Made by a program: the position numbers and the translations under genes
Part shown: one piece after another, positions 42,289 through 51,833 of the stretch
Layout: each line of letters starts with the position of its first letter
Numbering within the stretch: position 1 is the first letter of the stretch
Source of the DNA: Chloroflexota bacterium
Lineage (GTDB): Bacteria > Chloroflexota > Anaerolineae > Aggregatilineales > Phototrophicaceae
Direction: 5' to 3'
NCBI GenBank assembly: GCA_020161935.1
Contig: JAIUNI010000001.1
Span: 1,240,001 to 1,304,000, forward strand
Length of the DNA: 64,000 nt
Notes under the pieces: model-generated
Seen by the model: the letters and a program-made list of their open reading frames with translations, nothing else
Told to the model about the DNA's origin: nothing
Database searches by the model: none

Positions 42289-43514
42289 GCGATTTGGGCT
42301 TTCTCAAAGGCGTAACGACGCTCCGGCAGCCAATGGTCAGTGTCCAGCGGTATGACCTGTAAGAAACATTCGTCTCCAAACCGTGCAGTCAGGCTTTCCA
42401 AGAGGTCAGACAACCGATTTTGTCCGAGCGTCGGTGTCCCAAAAAGATCAAGCTGACGCATGACCGGCGTTGCCAGTTCAGAAGCCGTCACCTGGATTTC
42501 AACAACGCCCATTGTTATTTCCACGTCGGATAGCAAACGCATGAGCATCCGACCAATGAGCTTGGCATTGGCAGTTGCTTCCCGCAACACACGCTCGGTT
42601 TTGAGGCTCTTGCCATCATCTAACACGAACCGCAGCACCAGCTTTTGGGTCGTCATATTGCGGTTTTTAAGCCTTTCAGCCGTTTCTGTTCCCATCATCT
42701 GAAACAGGCTTTCCAGTACGGTCTTGTCTTCCACTGCCCCTTCCAAGACGATGTGAAAGCTTTCTTGCGGCTTCACCATCCTGACAGCCACCGTCCGCCC
42801 GTCTTTCCCCTGCGCGAGTTGGTGCAGGAAACGGCCTTGCTTACCAAATTGGTTCAGGACGACATCTTTAGGGAGCAGCGCGAAAGCCCCCAACGTATGC
42901 AGTCCAAGCAGGTGCAAACGCCGGTTCATCTCCTTTTTTAGGGGCAGCAGGCTCACAGGTAGTCGGGATAAGAATTGGCGCTCAAACCCTAATCGGATCA
43001 ACTTAGGGGCATCCGGTTGGGCAAATCGGACGGCTGCGGCAGCAGTGAATTTTCCACTGGCGAGACCGACGCAGCTTGTCAAACCAAACTGCGCCATCAG
43101 AGTTTGCTGGATTTGGGCGGCAAAGGTCAGCGCTTCAGCCCGTTTGAGCTTGCCGAGATCAAGATAATAAATCGCGCCGGACGGGTAAGCAGGCTGAGAT
43201 GTCTTGTTTTTGGAAGGCTTCCAAAAACCGGGGACAAGTTCTATTTTGGCGCTAAAATCCTGTAAGGCATCACCAATCGCTTCGGTGACTTCAGCATAGG
43301 GTTTGTCATTAAACGGAAGTACGACCGCGTTAGGACAAAGGGCTTGGGCTTCATATTTCCCCATACCCACCCGAACCCCCAGCTGAACAGCCACCAACGA
43401 CGCGGCTTGGACTTTGCCCGTGTGGGTCAGCAAGATCACGGGCTGACCATTGGTTTCAGAGAATTGATGTTGGATGTGGGTGGCAAGATCAGGGATGAGC
43501 AGGCAGGCAATCAT
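42285..43514 (-). CDS. imuB: ImuB-like Y-family polymerase homologue
   Basis: This 409-residue protein begins MIACLLIPDLATHIQHQ and has the Y-family palm and little-finger layout, with helix-hairpin-helix near HLLGLHTLGAFALLP. The usual catalytic acidic cluster is not preserved, as in known ImuB proteins, which are inactive adaptors that bind the beta clamp and DnaE2. A four-base overlap joins it to imuA and the next gene. Confidence 0.85.
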   Translation of the reverse strand: MIACLLIPDLATHIQHQFSETNGQPVILLTHTGKVQAASLVAVQLGVRVGMGKYEAQALCPNAVVLPFNDKPYAEVTEAIGDALQDFSAKIELVPGFWKPSKNKTSQPAYPSGAIYYLDLGKLKRAEALTFAAQIQQTLMAQFGLTSCVGLASGKFTAAAAVRFAQPDAPKLIRLGFERQFLSRLPVSLLPLKKEMNRRLHLLGLHTLGAFALLPKDVVLNQFGKQGRFLHQLAQGKDGRTVAVRMVKPQESFHIVLEGAVEDKTVLESLFQMMGTETAERLKNRNMTTQKLVLRFVLDDGKSLKTERVLREATANAKLIGRMLMRLLSDVEITMGVVEIQVTASELATPVMRQLDLFGTPTLGQNRLSDLLESLTARFGDECFLQVIPLDTDHWLPERRYAFEKAQIA

Positions 43515-44236
43515 GAATTGTCTCCTGACATTTTGTCATCAAACATAAGCTGAAGCGGTACTTTGCGGCCTTCGCTTCCACCCTTATATTTGAGAAGGGT
43601 AACAACCGTTTGGTAGCCTTGTATCTGCCCATCGGTCATCAACCAGCGTTCAAATGCCGTGTGCAATCGGATGTCAGCGAATTGACTGACGGAGGAACGC
43701 TTAGAGGCCGCAAGCGTCAACAACAGCAGCGCACAATGGCTTCGCGTTAGCCGTGGCATTGCTCGGTTAATTACCTGTCCTAAAAGCAACTGTTGCTGAG
43801 ACGAGAGATGCGGCAAACTGTTGAAGATAATCAGCCCCGGTATATCCGTTGTGATAATGTCATACAAGAGTTCCACTGTCGCCTCAAACGTATGTCGGAT
43901 GACCATTATCTCTGCTAAATTAACCCCGTAGTGGGTCGCGGAATCCGGATCAAATGCCGAAGCCAAATCCAGATATACCACGCCGTCGCCTAGCTTCTGA
44001 GCGGATGCTGCTAGTTTGAGGGCTAAGGTGGTCATTCCTGAAGTCGGCTTCCCCACAATTTCTATCAGGCCGCCACGAAACACACCGCCACCCAGCAACC
44101 GATCTATAGCTGAATAACCCGTAGAGAATTGATCTTGCGTTTGGGAAATGCGGCCTTTCTGGATTGCCTTTGCGCCCCATTTTTTCTGGATCATGGCGAT
44201 AACAGTTTGGAGGTCTTGGTGTTGAGTGATCGTCAT
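43511..44236 (-). CDS. imuA: ImuA-like RecA-family protein
   Basis: I use the ATG at 44236, giving 241 residues; the frame remains open to 44302. It resembles RecA/ImuA in ALKLAASAQKLGDGVVYLDLASAFDP and in GGLIEIVGKPTSGMT, a Walker A-like loop (GKPTSGMT). ImuA helps recruit or activate the mutasome. It is the first gene of the operon, and a candidate operator lies 70 bp upstream. Confidence 0.75.
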   Translation of the reverse strand: MTITQHQDLQTVIAMIQKKWGAKAIQKGRISQTQDQFSTGYSAIDRLLGGGVFRGGLIEIVGKPTSGMTTLALKLAASAQKLGDGVVYLDLASAFDPDSATHYGVNLAEIMVIRHTFEATVELLYDIITTDIPGLIIFNSLPHLSSQQQLLLGQVINRAMPRLTRSHCALLLLTLAASKRSSVSQFADIRLHTAFERWLMTDGQIQGYQTVVTLLKYKGGSEGRKVPLQLMFDDKMSGDNS

Positions 44237-44305
44237 ACAAAAGCCTGTAAGATAGCGTGTAAGTATGGTTAGAATTTTGTTATGCGAGACACATCCTAGC
44301 ACAGA

Positions 44306-44325
44306 AGTTCGCGTTACGGTGAACT
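44306..44325. promoter_or_regulatory. Candidate SOS operator before the mutasome operon
   Basis: AGTTC at 44306-44310 and GAACT at 44321-44325 form an inverted repeat with a ten-base spacer, 70 bases ahead of imuA. Mutasome operons are commonly under LexA. The half-sites recall the GAAC/GTTC of Gram-positive LexA, although the spacing differs. No lexA gene is in the window. Confidence 0.4.
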
Positions 44326-44462
44326 CTATGATTTCAACGCGGTATGAACTTGGTTAGAAAACGGGTAGAATTTTAGTTCGTGGAATATATTTTCTCATTT
44401 TGGGCTATTTGCTATCTAAGAACACTCCTCTTCTTGCAGCAGACGGCACTGATCCTTAAATT

Positions 44463-44491
44463 AAAGAGCCTATGAATTTCACAGGCTCTTT
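44463..44491. terminator. Terminator between mutasome promoter and DUF499 gene
   Basis: AAAGAGCCT at 44463-44471 and AGGCTCTTT at 44483-44491 form a nine-base stem with T runs on both strands. It ends the left-going defence operon that comes from about 55.3 kb. Confidence 0.8.
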
Positions 44492-44523
44492 TGCTCACTA
44501 CAGTTACGGTAGGCCGAACGCCT

Positions 44524-47500
44524 TCATTCAGGCTCAAACCCGAAATCATTGAACTTCAATGTCCGGCTGTTTTCGCTCAATGTCCGCAGTGTGGTCTCAT
44601 CAAAACCATCACCTTTCCGCGCTGTAATTTCCAGCCGCACCTCTACATCACAACCCGCCAAACTGGTAAGATGCTGAACAACTTCATCTACAATCTGACC
44701 AATCTCTCGGTTTAGGCGCTGTGCATCCAAGTAGGTAGCACCATAGTATCTGCCAATCTTTGGTGGTGGGGTTACACGGTCATCCCCGTCATCCGATCCA
44801 TCATCGCCGTTAGAGTCATCGTCGCCATCAGTACCACCATCAATAATTGGAGGAGCAATCCGGTTAATCCACTCTTGTGCAATTTCTGGCCTAACGATTA
44901 CGCTGCTTGCATCAAAATAGATGCTGCTTAGGCTGCGGTAAGCCAAGCCCTCATATCCATCCTGTGTGACCTTAGCAGCGTAGGCAAATGGGGCATCCAA
45001 CATGCCAATGCCAGCGTGGACAGCATCTACAAGGACATTATGATCTCGTAGACGGGGTAGGAAACAATAGGTCGCCAAGTATTCCCAAAGCTGTTTCAAG
45101 CCGATATGTGCATCTTCGGCTTTCCAGAGGTAATTGTCCAACTCCGTTCGCAGCATATAGGGCGACCACTGCGTAATAAGGATTTCGCTCTGTTTGAGCT
45201 TACGAGCGGCACGGACATAGAAGTTATCATCGCCCGTGATGCGGTGGGTCTGCCATTCAATAAAGTTCTGATTCGCATCGGGTTGTGCAGGAACAATTAA
45301 CCAACTGTAGGCAGCCTGTAAGCGCAATTCCACCGTTTCATCAGCACGACTCAAACTGCTTCTCACCTGCTTACGCATTTGAGCGTCCAAATTAAGGTGT
45401 TCTTCTTCTTGCTCAATGGACTTCCAAGCAAGATAATCCCGTACTGCCTTATCCAATGCTTCATACTCGGTCTGGTCTGCCGCAATGAACAGGAGCATAT
45501 TCCGGTAAATGCGCGGCGAGTTACCCCGCATCTCCCAGATCGCCCGAATAGTCTTCATCGCTTCCGAGTCATCCACATTCCGCTTATGGGTATAAGCCGA
45601 ACCTAGCACAACCACACGAGCGCGGGGTTCATCCACAATATCGCCAGTGCCCATTGGATCAACATGCACACCAGAGAACATATCGGTTGAGTTCCGAACC
45701 TTCTTCAATCGGTTACTGATCTCGTGTTCAACATCACCGATGGGCAAACTTTGAGCGCGGTCACGAGCGATCTTATTGACGGTTGGACGGGTATCAAACC
45801 AGTATCGGCTGCCGTCACCATACATATAGGTCAACTGATTGCTCATACGTTTGAGTGCATCACCAAATCCGGTGAGTGGTTCGCCGGGTTGCACGGTTGC
45901 CAACCGGATATTCGGTTCATCCACCCCACGCACAGACTGTCCTACTACTGACGGTGCGCTTCCGATAAATATTGACCGAGCGACCCGCCGACTGGCGGCA
46001 TAACGCCCTAATGCTGGCACTTCACCATCAATGGCATAGGGACGTGAACGCGCTCCGTCAATATCTGTGTCAACGATGGCAGACCAACCTTCTGGCAGAT
46101 AGCGCAGCATTTCATTACGAACGGTGTCTACATCCAGCGGGATTGTTCCTGGCATTATCAAAAGTGATTGATCTTCCCGACTCCATAAGGCATGAATAAC
46201 GGCAGCCATCAACCGAAGTACGCCGCGTGTTCGCTGGAAGCGTTCAAGGGTTGACCAATCCTGGTACAACCGATCAAACAATTCAGGGTGGATCGGATAG
46301 GCTGACTTCATTCTGAGCAGATAATCACCCTCAGACACGCCTGATGGAAACTCGCGGTTATTGGAGCGATACATCTCAATAAATGCGCCCAACACCGCAT
46401 CACGGGCGGCATAATCCACTTCAGTAGCAAACAGACGACGGCGCACGATTTCAAAACTCTCGGTAGGCGTGACAGGCTTCCACACCGACTCCAAACGACC
46501 AATCGTGTTACCCAATATCTCACGGGCAAGCTGACCACCTTCACCGCCAATTTCAATATCTGATTGGGGTACTGACACCAGTAGCATTGAATCGGTTGAC
46601 CGTTTAACGGCTTCTGTCAGGGATTGAGTGAAACTCATCACCGCATCAAATGAGCCAGCAGGCAGTCCACTCACCCCATACAGGTTACGGGCAAAAGCTA
46701 CCAATTCATCAATAATGATGAGCGCCGGGCCAAACTGCTCCAAGAGTGCCACTAATGTATCTGCGCCGGGATTAACCCCTTTGAGATCAGCATCTTGCAC
46801 GAAGGCATAGCCCTCAATGCCACCTAGCTGATAAGCCATTTCGCCCCACAAGGTATGCGTTGTGACATCTGGATAGCGGCGCGGTGTAGCGGGGTTAAAG
46901 TCTGTACCGACCAACACAGACCGATTCGCCACCGGCAAATCCGCATAGCCCGACACCTCTTGAATGTGTTCGCCGCCCACAATATCGGAGAGTTTGACTG
47001 TGCCGCCCATTAAGTGATAAAGCGCCAACATACTGTGGGTCTTACCACCACCGAAGCTGGTTTGAAGCTGAACAACCGGATCACCGCCCTGCCCCCATAA
47101 GCGGCGGACTCCAGTGCCAAGCAAATCAAGCAAACCTTGTGTCAGATAGGTGCGGCGGAAAAACTCAACCGGGTTCAGATATTCAGGCTGTGCTGTACCC
47201 TTACGAACCTGCGCCAAATCAGCCGCAAACTCGGCTTGCACGTAGCGTCCACTGGCAACATCAGGATGGGGTTGAACGACTAACCGCCAAGGTTGCAGGC
47301 CGGGACGGGTCGTTAATTCCCCCTTATCCAACGATCCGGTTTTCTTCTTGGCTTTATCAGCCTCAGCCTCAAAACGCAGCCGCAGCAATTCATTCCCAAT
47401 GGCTTGGGTCACACCCGCTTGTTCCCCTGAGCTAATGGCCTGAAGCAGTCGTGTCGCCGTGTCAGCAACCCGATAGGCATCCTCATTGGTGAAGGTTTTC

Positions 47501-47823
47501 TGATGCGCCCACGCATTGCGGGCTTCCATCAATTCACTGACATACGAGCGCTCAGAGTGCCCCATTTTGCTCTGGAACACTTCTTTCCAGCGGTGGAACA
47601 TGAGCTTGAGCCAGCCCGCTGTATCCACAGCCTGCATCAGCGATTTCTCATCGGCAAAAGCATCGCGTGGAAGCTCATACGCACCACTAACCAAAGTCGC
47701 ATCTATCTCGCGTCCAAACTCACGCTTATAGACCATTTTGTATTCGCGGATGACATAGGGCGCTAGACCAACCTTCAGTGCATCCATTACATCGCCGACG
47801 CGATCACGATTGCTTTTTGCCAT
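44524..47823 (-). CDS. DUF499-family ATPase with N-terminal Swt1-like HEPN domain (1099 aa)
   Basis: The N-terminal 130 residues look like a Swt1-type HEPN domain with ARNAWAH (R102, H107). Walker A SFGGGKTH lies at 256-263 and Walker B is ALIIIDELVAFAR, in the arrangement of DUF499 proteins. A stretch of Asp/Gly repeats lies at about 1000-1020. DUF499 is known from a predicted phage defence neighbourhood with DUF1156 methylases and SNF2 helicases. It is the last gene of the four-gene operon. A palindrome lies just upstream, so it may have its own promoter. Confidence 0.75.
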   Translation of the reverse strand: MAKSNRDRVGDVMDALKVGLAPYVIREYKMVYKREFGREIDATLVSGAYELPRDAFADEKSLMQAVDTAGWLKLMFHRWKEVFQSKMGHSERSYVSELMEARNAWAHQKTFTNEDAYRVADTATRLLQAISSGEQAGVTQAIGNELLRLRFEAEADKAKKKTGSLDKGELTTRPGLQPWRLVVQPHPDVASGRYVQAEFAADLAQVRKGTAQPEYLNPVEFFRRTYLTQGLLDLLGTGVRRLWGQGGDPVVQLQTSFGGGKTHSMLALYHLMGGTVKLSDIVGGEHIQEVSGYADLPVANRSVLVGTDFNPATPRRYPDVTTHTLWGEMAYQLGGIEGYAFVQDADLKGVNPGADTLVALLEQFGPALIIIDELVAFARNLYGVSGLPAGSFDAVMSFTQSLTEAVKRSTDSMLLVSVPQSDIEIGGEGGQLAREILGNTIGRLESVWKPVTPTESFEIVRRRLFATEVDYAARDAVLGAFIEMYRSNNREFPSGVSEGDYLLRMKSAYPIHPELFDRLYQDWSTLERFQRTRGVLRLMAAVIHALWSREDQSLLIMPGTIPLDVDTVRNEMLRYLPEGWSAIVDTDIDGARSRPYAIDGEVPALGRYAASRRVARSIFIGSAPSVVGQSVRGVDEPNIRLATVQPGEPLTGFGDALKRMSNQLTYMYGDGSRYWFDTRPTVNKIARDRAQSLPIGDVEHEISNRLKKVRNSTDMFSGVHVDPMGTGDIVDEPRARVVVLGSAYTHKRNVDDSEAMKTIRAIWEMRGNSPRIYRNMLLFIAADQTEYEALDKAVRDYLAWKSIEQEEEHLNLDAQMRKQVRSSLSRADETVELRLQAAYSWLIVPAQPDANQNFIEWQTHRITGDDNFYVRAARKLKQSEILITQWSPYMLRTELDNYLWKAEDAHIGLKQLWEYLATYCFLPRLRDHNVLVDAVHAGIGMLDAPFAYAAKVTQDGYEGLAYRSLSSIYFDASSVIVRPEIAQEWINRIAPPIIDGGTDGDDDSNGDDGSDDGDDRVTPPPKIGRYYGATYLDAQRLNREIGQIVDEVVQHLTSLAGCDVEVRLEITARKGDGFDETTLRTLSENSRTLKFNDFGFEPE

Positions 47824-47858
47824 AATCTGCTCTCTATTTGCTAAAGGTTATCTTTATT

Positions 47859-47869
47859 GACACGGTGTC
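47859..47869. promoter_or_regulatory. Palindrome upstream of the DUF499 gene
   Basis: GACACGGTGTC, preceded by ATT and followed by AG, lies 36 bases before the DUF499 start and is identical at ten of eleven bases (centre aside) to the site at 25059-25069. It is in a short gap between the methyltransferase stop and the ATPase start. Confidence 0.5.
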
Positions 47870-47901
47870 AGAACATATCGTGGATGTCACACCACTTTGG
47901 T

Positions 47902-50724
47902 CTATTCTTCCCCAAACAGGCTGGTCTGTGTCGGCTCATTCTTCTGCTCCACTGCCAGTGCAGTAATCTGAGGCCACGAAATGACCAGCGCGTTGTAGTC
48001 CCGTGCGTAGTCTGCCCATCCCTTACGCTCACAAATGTTGTATAGCCGATAGGCCAGCGCCCGCGCCTCTGCCGACAACTGGTCAGGCATCTTGGCGACC
48101 AACATTGCTGCACCACTTTCGCTGTGACGATTTAGGCGTTCAATGAGATGATGGGTAGCTTCCCAAACTGTTGCCCGTTTGTCTTCTGCTGGACTCCAAT
48201 TGGCGTTGTACTCATAGAGTTCTGTAGGGGTATATAACTGCACCTTGCCCTGCCCTGCCCGTGCAACGAAGGCTTCTACGACACCTTGAACGCTAGTATT
48301 CTTCGCTCGTGCCAAGACATCAGCTTGACCAAATGCCCCTTCATCAAAACCAAACTGCTCAAACCAACTAAGGGCAAATCGGGTATCGGCATCCACATCG
48401 CCTTCTTGCTCTGCAAGATAGGCATCCAATTCTTGATTGATGAGTTGCAGCGCAGTTCGCACAGAAAGGGGCGTGCCATCTGCCTCAAGCACAGCCTTAT
48501 AACGGCTGTAAACCGCCATTCCCGGCCCAATAGATGCCTGTGCCAAGTCAACAGGAGCAATATTGCCAGATTGGAGTTCTTTGAGGGCAGCAGGAACTTC
48601 ACGTCGTAGTGCATCCACAAACCCGCGCCGGGAAATCGTAAGTGCATCATCAGAACGTGGACGACATACAAGGACTATGGATGAAGCTAGGGCATTTGAG
48701 CCACTGGCTATTGTCCGGTTACTCAACTCAGTTCGCATGGGCCATGTCCCACCGATAGAGAATCCAGCTTCAATCAATCCAATAAGCATCGTTTCCCAAC
48801 CTGTACTTGCTACCGTAGGATTATCTAAGATGCCATTTTCTACACTATCTACTTCTGATTGCTTAAAAGCGTAGTAGACAGTCAAAGGAAAGTTGCTGTC
48901 TACAACATGATTTGCATTAACAAACACCTTTTGCAAACCAGTCTCAAAATGAGTATTAGCAGCGTTCCTATCGCCTCCAAACCGATAGGGCGACGCTATC
49001 AATTCGGGGGTTTTAGGTACTAACATGGTTTGAAAAATATCTGGGTAGACTTCCCTCAAGCTCCGCCGCATCCACACATAGAAGAAGTCTGACAAATCTG
49101 CATATCCAATGTTATCGTAATATGGCGGATCGGTTGAAATGATTAGACCAGTCACGTTACTTGGACTTGCTGCATCTGCTTGTAATACCACGCCCGGTTG
49201 CGTCGCATCATTTGTCTCTAGGACTTTTGAAATCCAGTCAAAGTTTCCCGAAATCCCCCCGGTTGAATCACCAAGAGGATTAGCTTCAACAAAATCCCAT
49301 GTCATAGGAATAGCCTGACGAGCAAAGGTATTACGTATACTGTCGCGGCTGACATCCCAACTAGCGATAGAGGATAATCTATCGGCAGTTCTACTTACAG
49401 CAAATGCGAGATACACAGAAATTGCCTCTGCATAGGCTCGCGCACCATCACCGCCGTCTGAAAGCGGTTTGTCTCCAAGTAGATTACTATTTAGCGCATC
49501 TGCATATATCTGTTCACGGGCTTCATTCACTAACTCAGTGAATGTCGTTAAAGCAACTAGCTGTCGCTCAGTAAACAGATCACCAAATTCCGTCATCCCA
49601 TATTCCACAACGTTCGTTCTTCCAGGCCAGTGAGAGATTTCAAAATTCGGTTTCCATGTGTGACTTGCTGACAAAGCAGTAGATTCTTGAACCGTATCTG
49701 GGGAATAAAAACCACGCACACTAGCACCATCAGTTACTATTGCCATCAGTTGTGCCCCCATACGACCAGCTTTAGCTTCATTCCGTATGTAATCAAATGG
49801 GATCGGCACACCAGATACTACACAATGTCCTCCTTGACGATTAACTGTACCTTCTGGAGGTTTTCCTTGTCCCTTATAGACTTTAAACGTAACCTGTTTT
49901 GTGGCAGGGTCAATATGCGGCTCAACCCATGCCTGCCGACCTTTCTTTTTGCTGAGTTCAAAACTACGTACTAACGGCACATGAACATTTACTGCTGGAT
50001 TTGGGCTTTTCACTGTTCGCGCCCATATCCAAGCAATAACTGTTTCCCCTTTATATTGCGGATACAGATAACCGATGCGATCCCATGCTTTTTCGCGCAT
50101 CCAATCACCGTAATACCGCACATCGGCTGCCATTCCCTCTGCTCTATTCCATCCGTCTTTGCCCCCAATTTTCTTACGATCACGCGGATTCACAGGCGGA
50201 CGATTACTAAAACGCGGAGGGATTTCAATCAACGCCTTATTAATCATTACGGCAACAGGATTCAAATCGCTGGCATGTGCTTCCAATCCTAAGCGTTGTG
50301 CCTCTAGTGGAATACTGCCCCCTCCAGCAAATGGGTCAAGTAATGGCGGTGGATTACCATCAGTCGCCAGCAGGATCAATTTACGGGCTGTTTCTAGTAC
50401 CTTTTCATCGGTTGTGCTTTCCCACTGCACCAGCGTCTCAATAAAGTCAAACAACCTCATCCTAGGAGTATCATTCATCAGTGCATTACGTTTGGCTGGG
50501 AGCTTCTTGCAAGCATCCACAAATGCTTTGGGGGCTTCTGGATCATCTGGATCATCTACTACGGATGAGAATATCACTGCACGGCAGGTTGCCAGTGGTC
50601 GTCGTGCCCACCAGAGGTGCAACGTACTAGGGTGTCCATGCCGGATAGATTTTTCACGGGCACTGGCTTCATTGATGGCTTCCAACGGAAGCGCGACTTC
50701 AATCAGTTTTTTACGTGGGGACAT
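47902..50724 (-). CDS. DUF1156-family DNA adenine methyltransferase (940 aa)
   Basis: The N-terminal DUF1156 segment (LIEVALPLEAINEASAREK...HGHPSTLHLWWARRP) is present. Motif I is DPFAGGGS at 130-137 and motif IV is STDPPYYDN at about 530, the signature of N6-adenine methylases. It presumably marks host DNA as self for the linked helicase and ATPase. The start is 12 bases from the end of the HEPN gene. Substrate sequence cannot be predicted. Confidence 0.85.
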   Translation of the reverse strand: MSPRKKLIEVALPLEAINEASAREKSIRHGHPSTLHLWWARRPLATCRAVIFSSVVDDPDDPEAPKAFVDACKKLPAKRNALMNDTPRMRLFDFIETLVQWESTTDEKVLETARKLILLATDGNPPPLLDPFAGGGSIPLEAQRLGLEAHASDLNPVAVMINKALIEIPPRFSNRPPVNPRDRKKIGGKDGWNRAEGMAADVRYYGDWMREKAWDRIGYLYPQYKGETVIAWIWARTVKSPNPAVNVHVPLVRSFELSKKKGRQAWVEPHIDPATKQVTFKVYKGQGKPPEGTVNRQGGHCVVSGVPIPFDYIRNEAKAGRMGAQLMAIVTDGASVRGFYSPDTVQESTALSASHTWKPNFEISHWPGRTNVVEYGMTEFGDLFTERQLVALTTFTELVNEAREQIYADALNSNLLGDKPLSDGGDGARAYAEAISVYLAFAVSRTADRLSSIASWDVSRDSIRNTFARQAIPMTWDFVEANPLGDSTGGISGNFDWISKVLETNDATQPGVVLQADAASPSNVTGLIISTDPPYYDNIGYADLSDFFYVWMRRSLREVYPDIFQTMLVPKTPELIASPYRFGGDRNAANTHFETGLQKVFVNANHVVDSNFPLTVYYAFKQSEVDSVENGILDNPTVASTGWETMLIGLIEAGFSIGGTWPMRTELSNRTIASGSNALASSIVLVCRPRSDDALTISRRGFVDALRREVPAALKELQSGNIAPVDLAQASIGPGMAVYSRYKAVLEADGTPLSVRTALQLINQELDAYLAEQEGDVDADTRFALSWFEQFGFDEGAFGQADVLARAKNTSVQGVVEAFVARAGQGKVQLYTPTELYEYNANWSPAEDKRATVWEATHHLIERLNRHSESGAAMLVAKMPDQLSAEARALAYRLYNICERKGWADYARDYNALVISWPQITALAVEQKNEPTQTSLFGEE

Positions 50725-50735
50725 GAAAATAGCCT

Positions 50736-51824
50736 TTAACTTAAGGAATAAGCACCAAAGATTTTACATTCTTCGGTAGGGTCAAAAAAGCCAATTGGAT
50801 CAATCGGGCCGATCACATACTCAGGCCATTTATCAGCAGTCTGTTGAACTTTTTCTCTGAGCAGTTCAAAAGCGTGTTCAGGATCATCCCCTAAATTGAG
50901 GTTGCGTGCAGCCCGTATGGAACTGAATGCACCACCTAAAATGGTATTGATTGCCTGTTTTAGAGTTGACTCGCCAAGCACAGCGGGAAGTATCACACGT
51001 ATTATATGTTCCATTTCATCAAGCCAAATGTAGACTGCTTCCGAGTGAATGGATTGCGTTTCTCTTAAAAATCTGTCGTAGTCAATCCGCCTAGTATCTT
51101 TGGCAATGACCGTCACATCGTAGAAATATCCCTCAACGCCAGCAATCGGATTCTGTTTATGAGACGACTGCCAAGGGCGACGACTAATATCCACCTCCCA
51201 AGCTAGGGCATAGTTATAGCGGTCAAGTTCTCTTAGAACGTTTTGACTCAACAGTGGACGTGCTTTCTCATTATTACTGGCAAATGCCAGCGTAACCGGA
51301 TCATTTGTGTTATCCGTTGACACGTCCAACGAATAAGTGCTGTTCAGCGCCGCGTAGAAATGCCATGCGCCCTTATCAATATCGCGCAACAATTGCAATA
51401 CCCTTGAGAGATCATCACCATGACTGGTTCTAAAATGGGCAATCCGATTTCGTATCTGATTGACTTCTGCGATTTTTGCTTCCCAGATTGCCTTTGGCGG
51501 CAAATAGAAGTGAAAAATATCCCATTCGCTTAGTATGACCTTGCACAAAGAACCGAAGGTCGCATAGCTGATGTCCATCACATCAGGTGTCACCATGTGT
51601 GTCAGTTCTTTATCGTTTGTGCGTGACCATTCGTGAAATACAATCTTGGTATTCCAAGCATTACCATACTTCGCCCGAAGCTCTACATACACCATACGTC
51701 GCAGCCATGTTTCTAGCTGCCAGAGTCGGACATAGAGTGTCAGCGTCGTATCCCCAAGTTCAGGCGTGGAATACAATGCCCTTACTAGCTGCGGATGCGA
51801 TGATTTTACTTCTTCGTCGGTCAT
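50736..51824 (-). CDS. HEPN-like protein between methylase and helicase (362 aa)
   Basis: The first 160 residues resemble Abi-type HEPN proteins, with IRNRIAHFR giving R125 and H130 of the RxxxxH RNase motif, and a helical arrangement around it. The second half is of unknown fold. In the known neighbourhood this place is usually held by DUF3780, which this protein does not resemble by eye. A HEPN RNase would add a toxic arm to the restriction-type system. It lies 10 bases after the helicase stop. Confidence 0.6.
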   Translation of the reverse strand: MTDEEVKSSHPQLVRALYSTPELGDTTLTLYVRLWQLETWLRRMVYVELRAKYGNAWNTKIVFHEWSRTNDKELTHMVTPDVMDISYATFGSLCKVILSEWDIFHFYLPPKAIWEAKIAEVNQIRNRIAHFRTSHGDDLSRVLQLLRDIDKGAWHFYAALNSTYSLDVSTDNTNDPVTLAFASNNEKARPLLSQNVLRELDRYNYALAWEVDISRRPWQSSHKQNPIAGVEGYFYDVTVIAKDTRRIDYDRFLRETQSIHSEAVYIWLDEMEHIIRVILPAVLGESTLKQAINTILGGAFSSIRAARNLNLGDDPEHAFELLREKVQQTADKWPEYVIGPIDPIGFFDPTEECKIFGAYSLS

Positions 51825-51833
51825 GAAATATAC

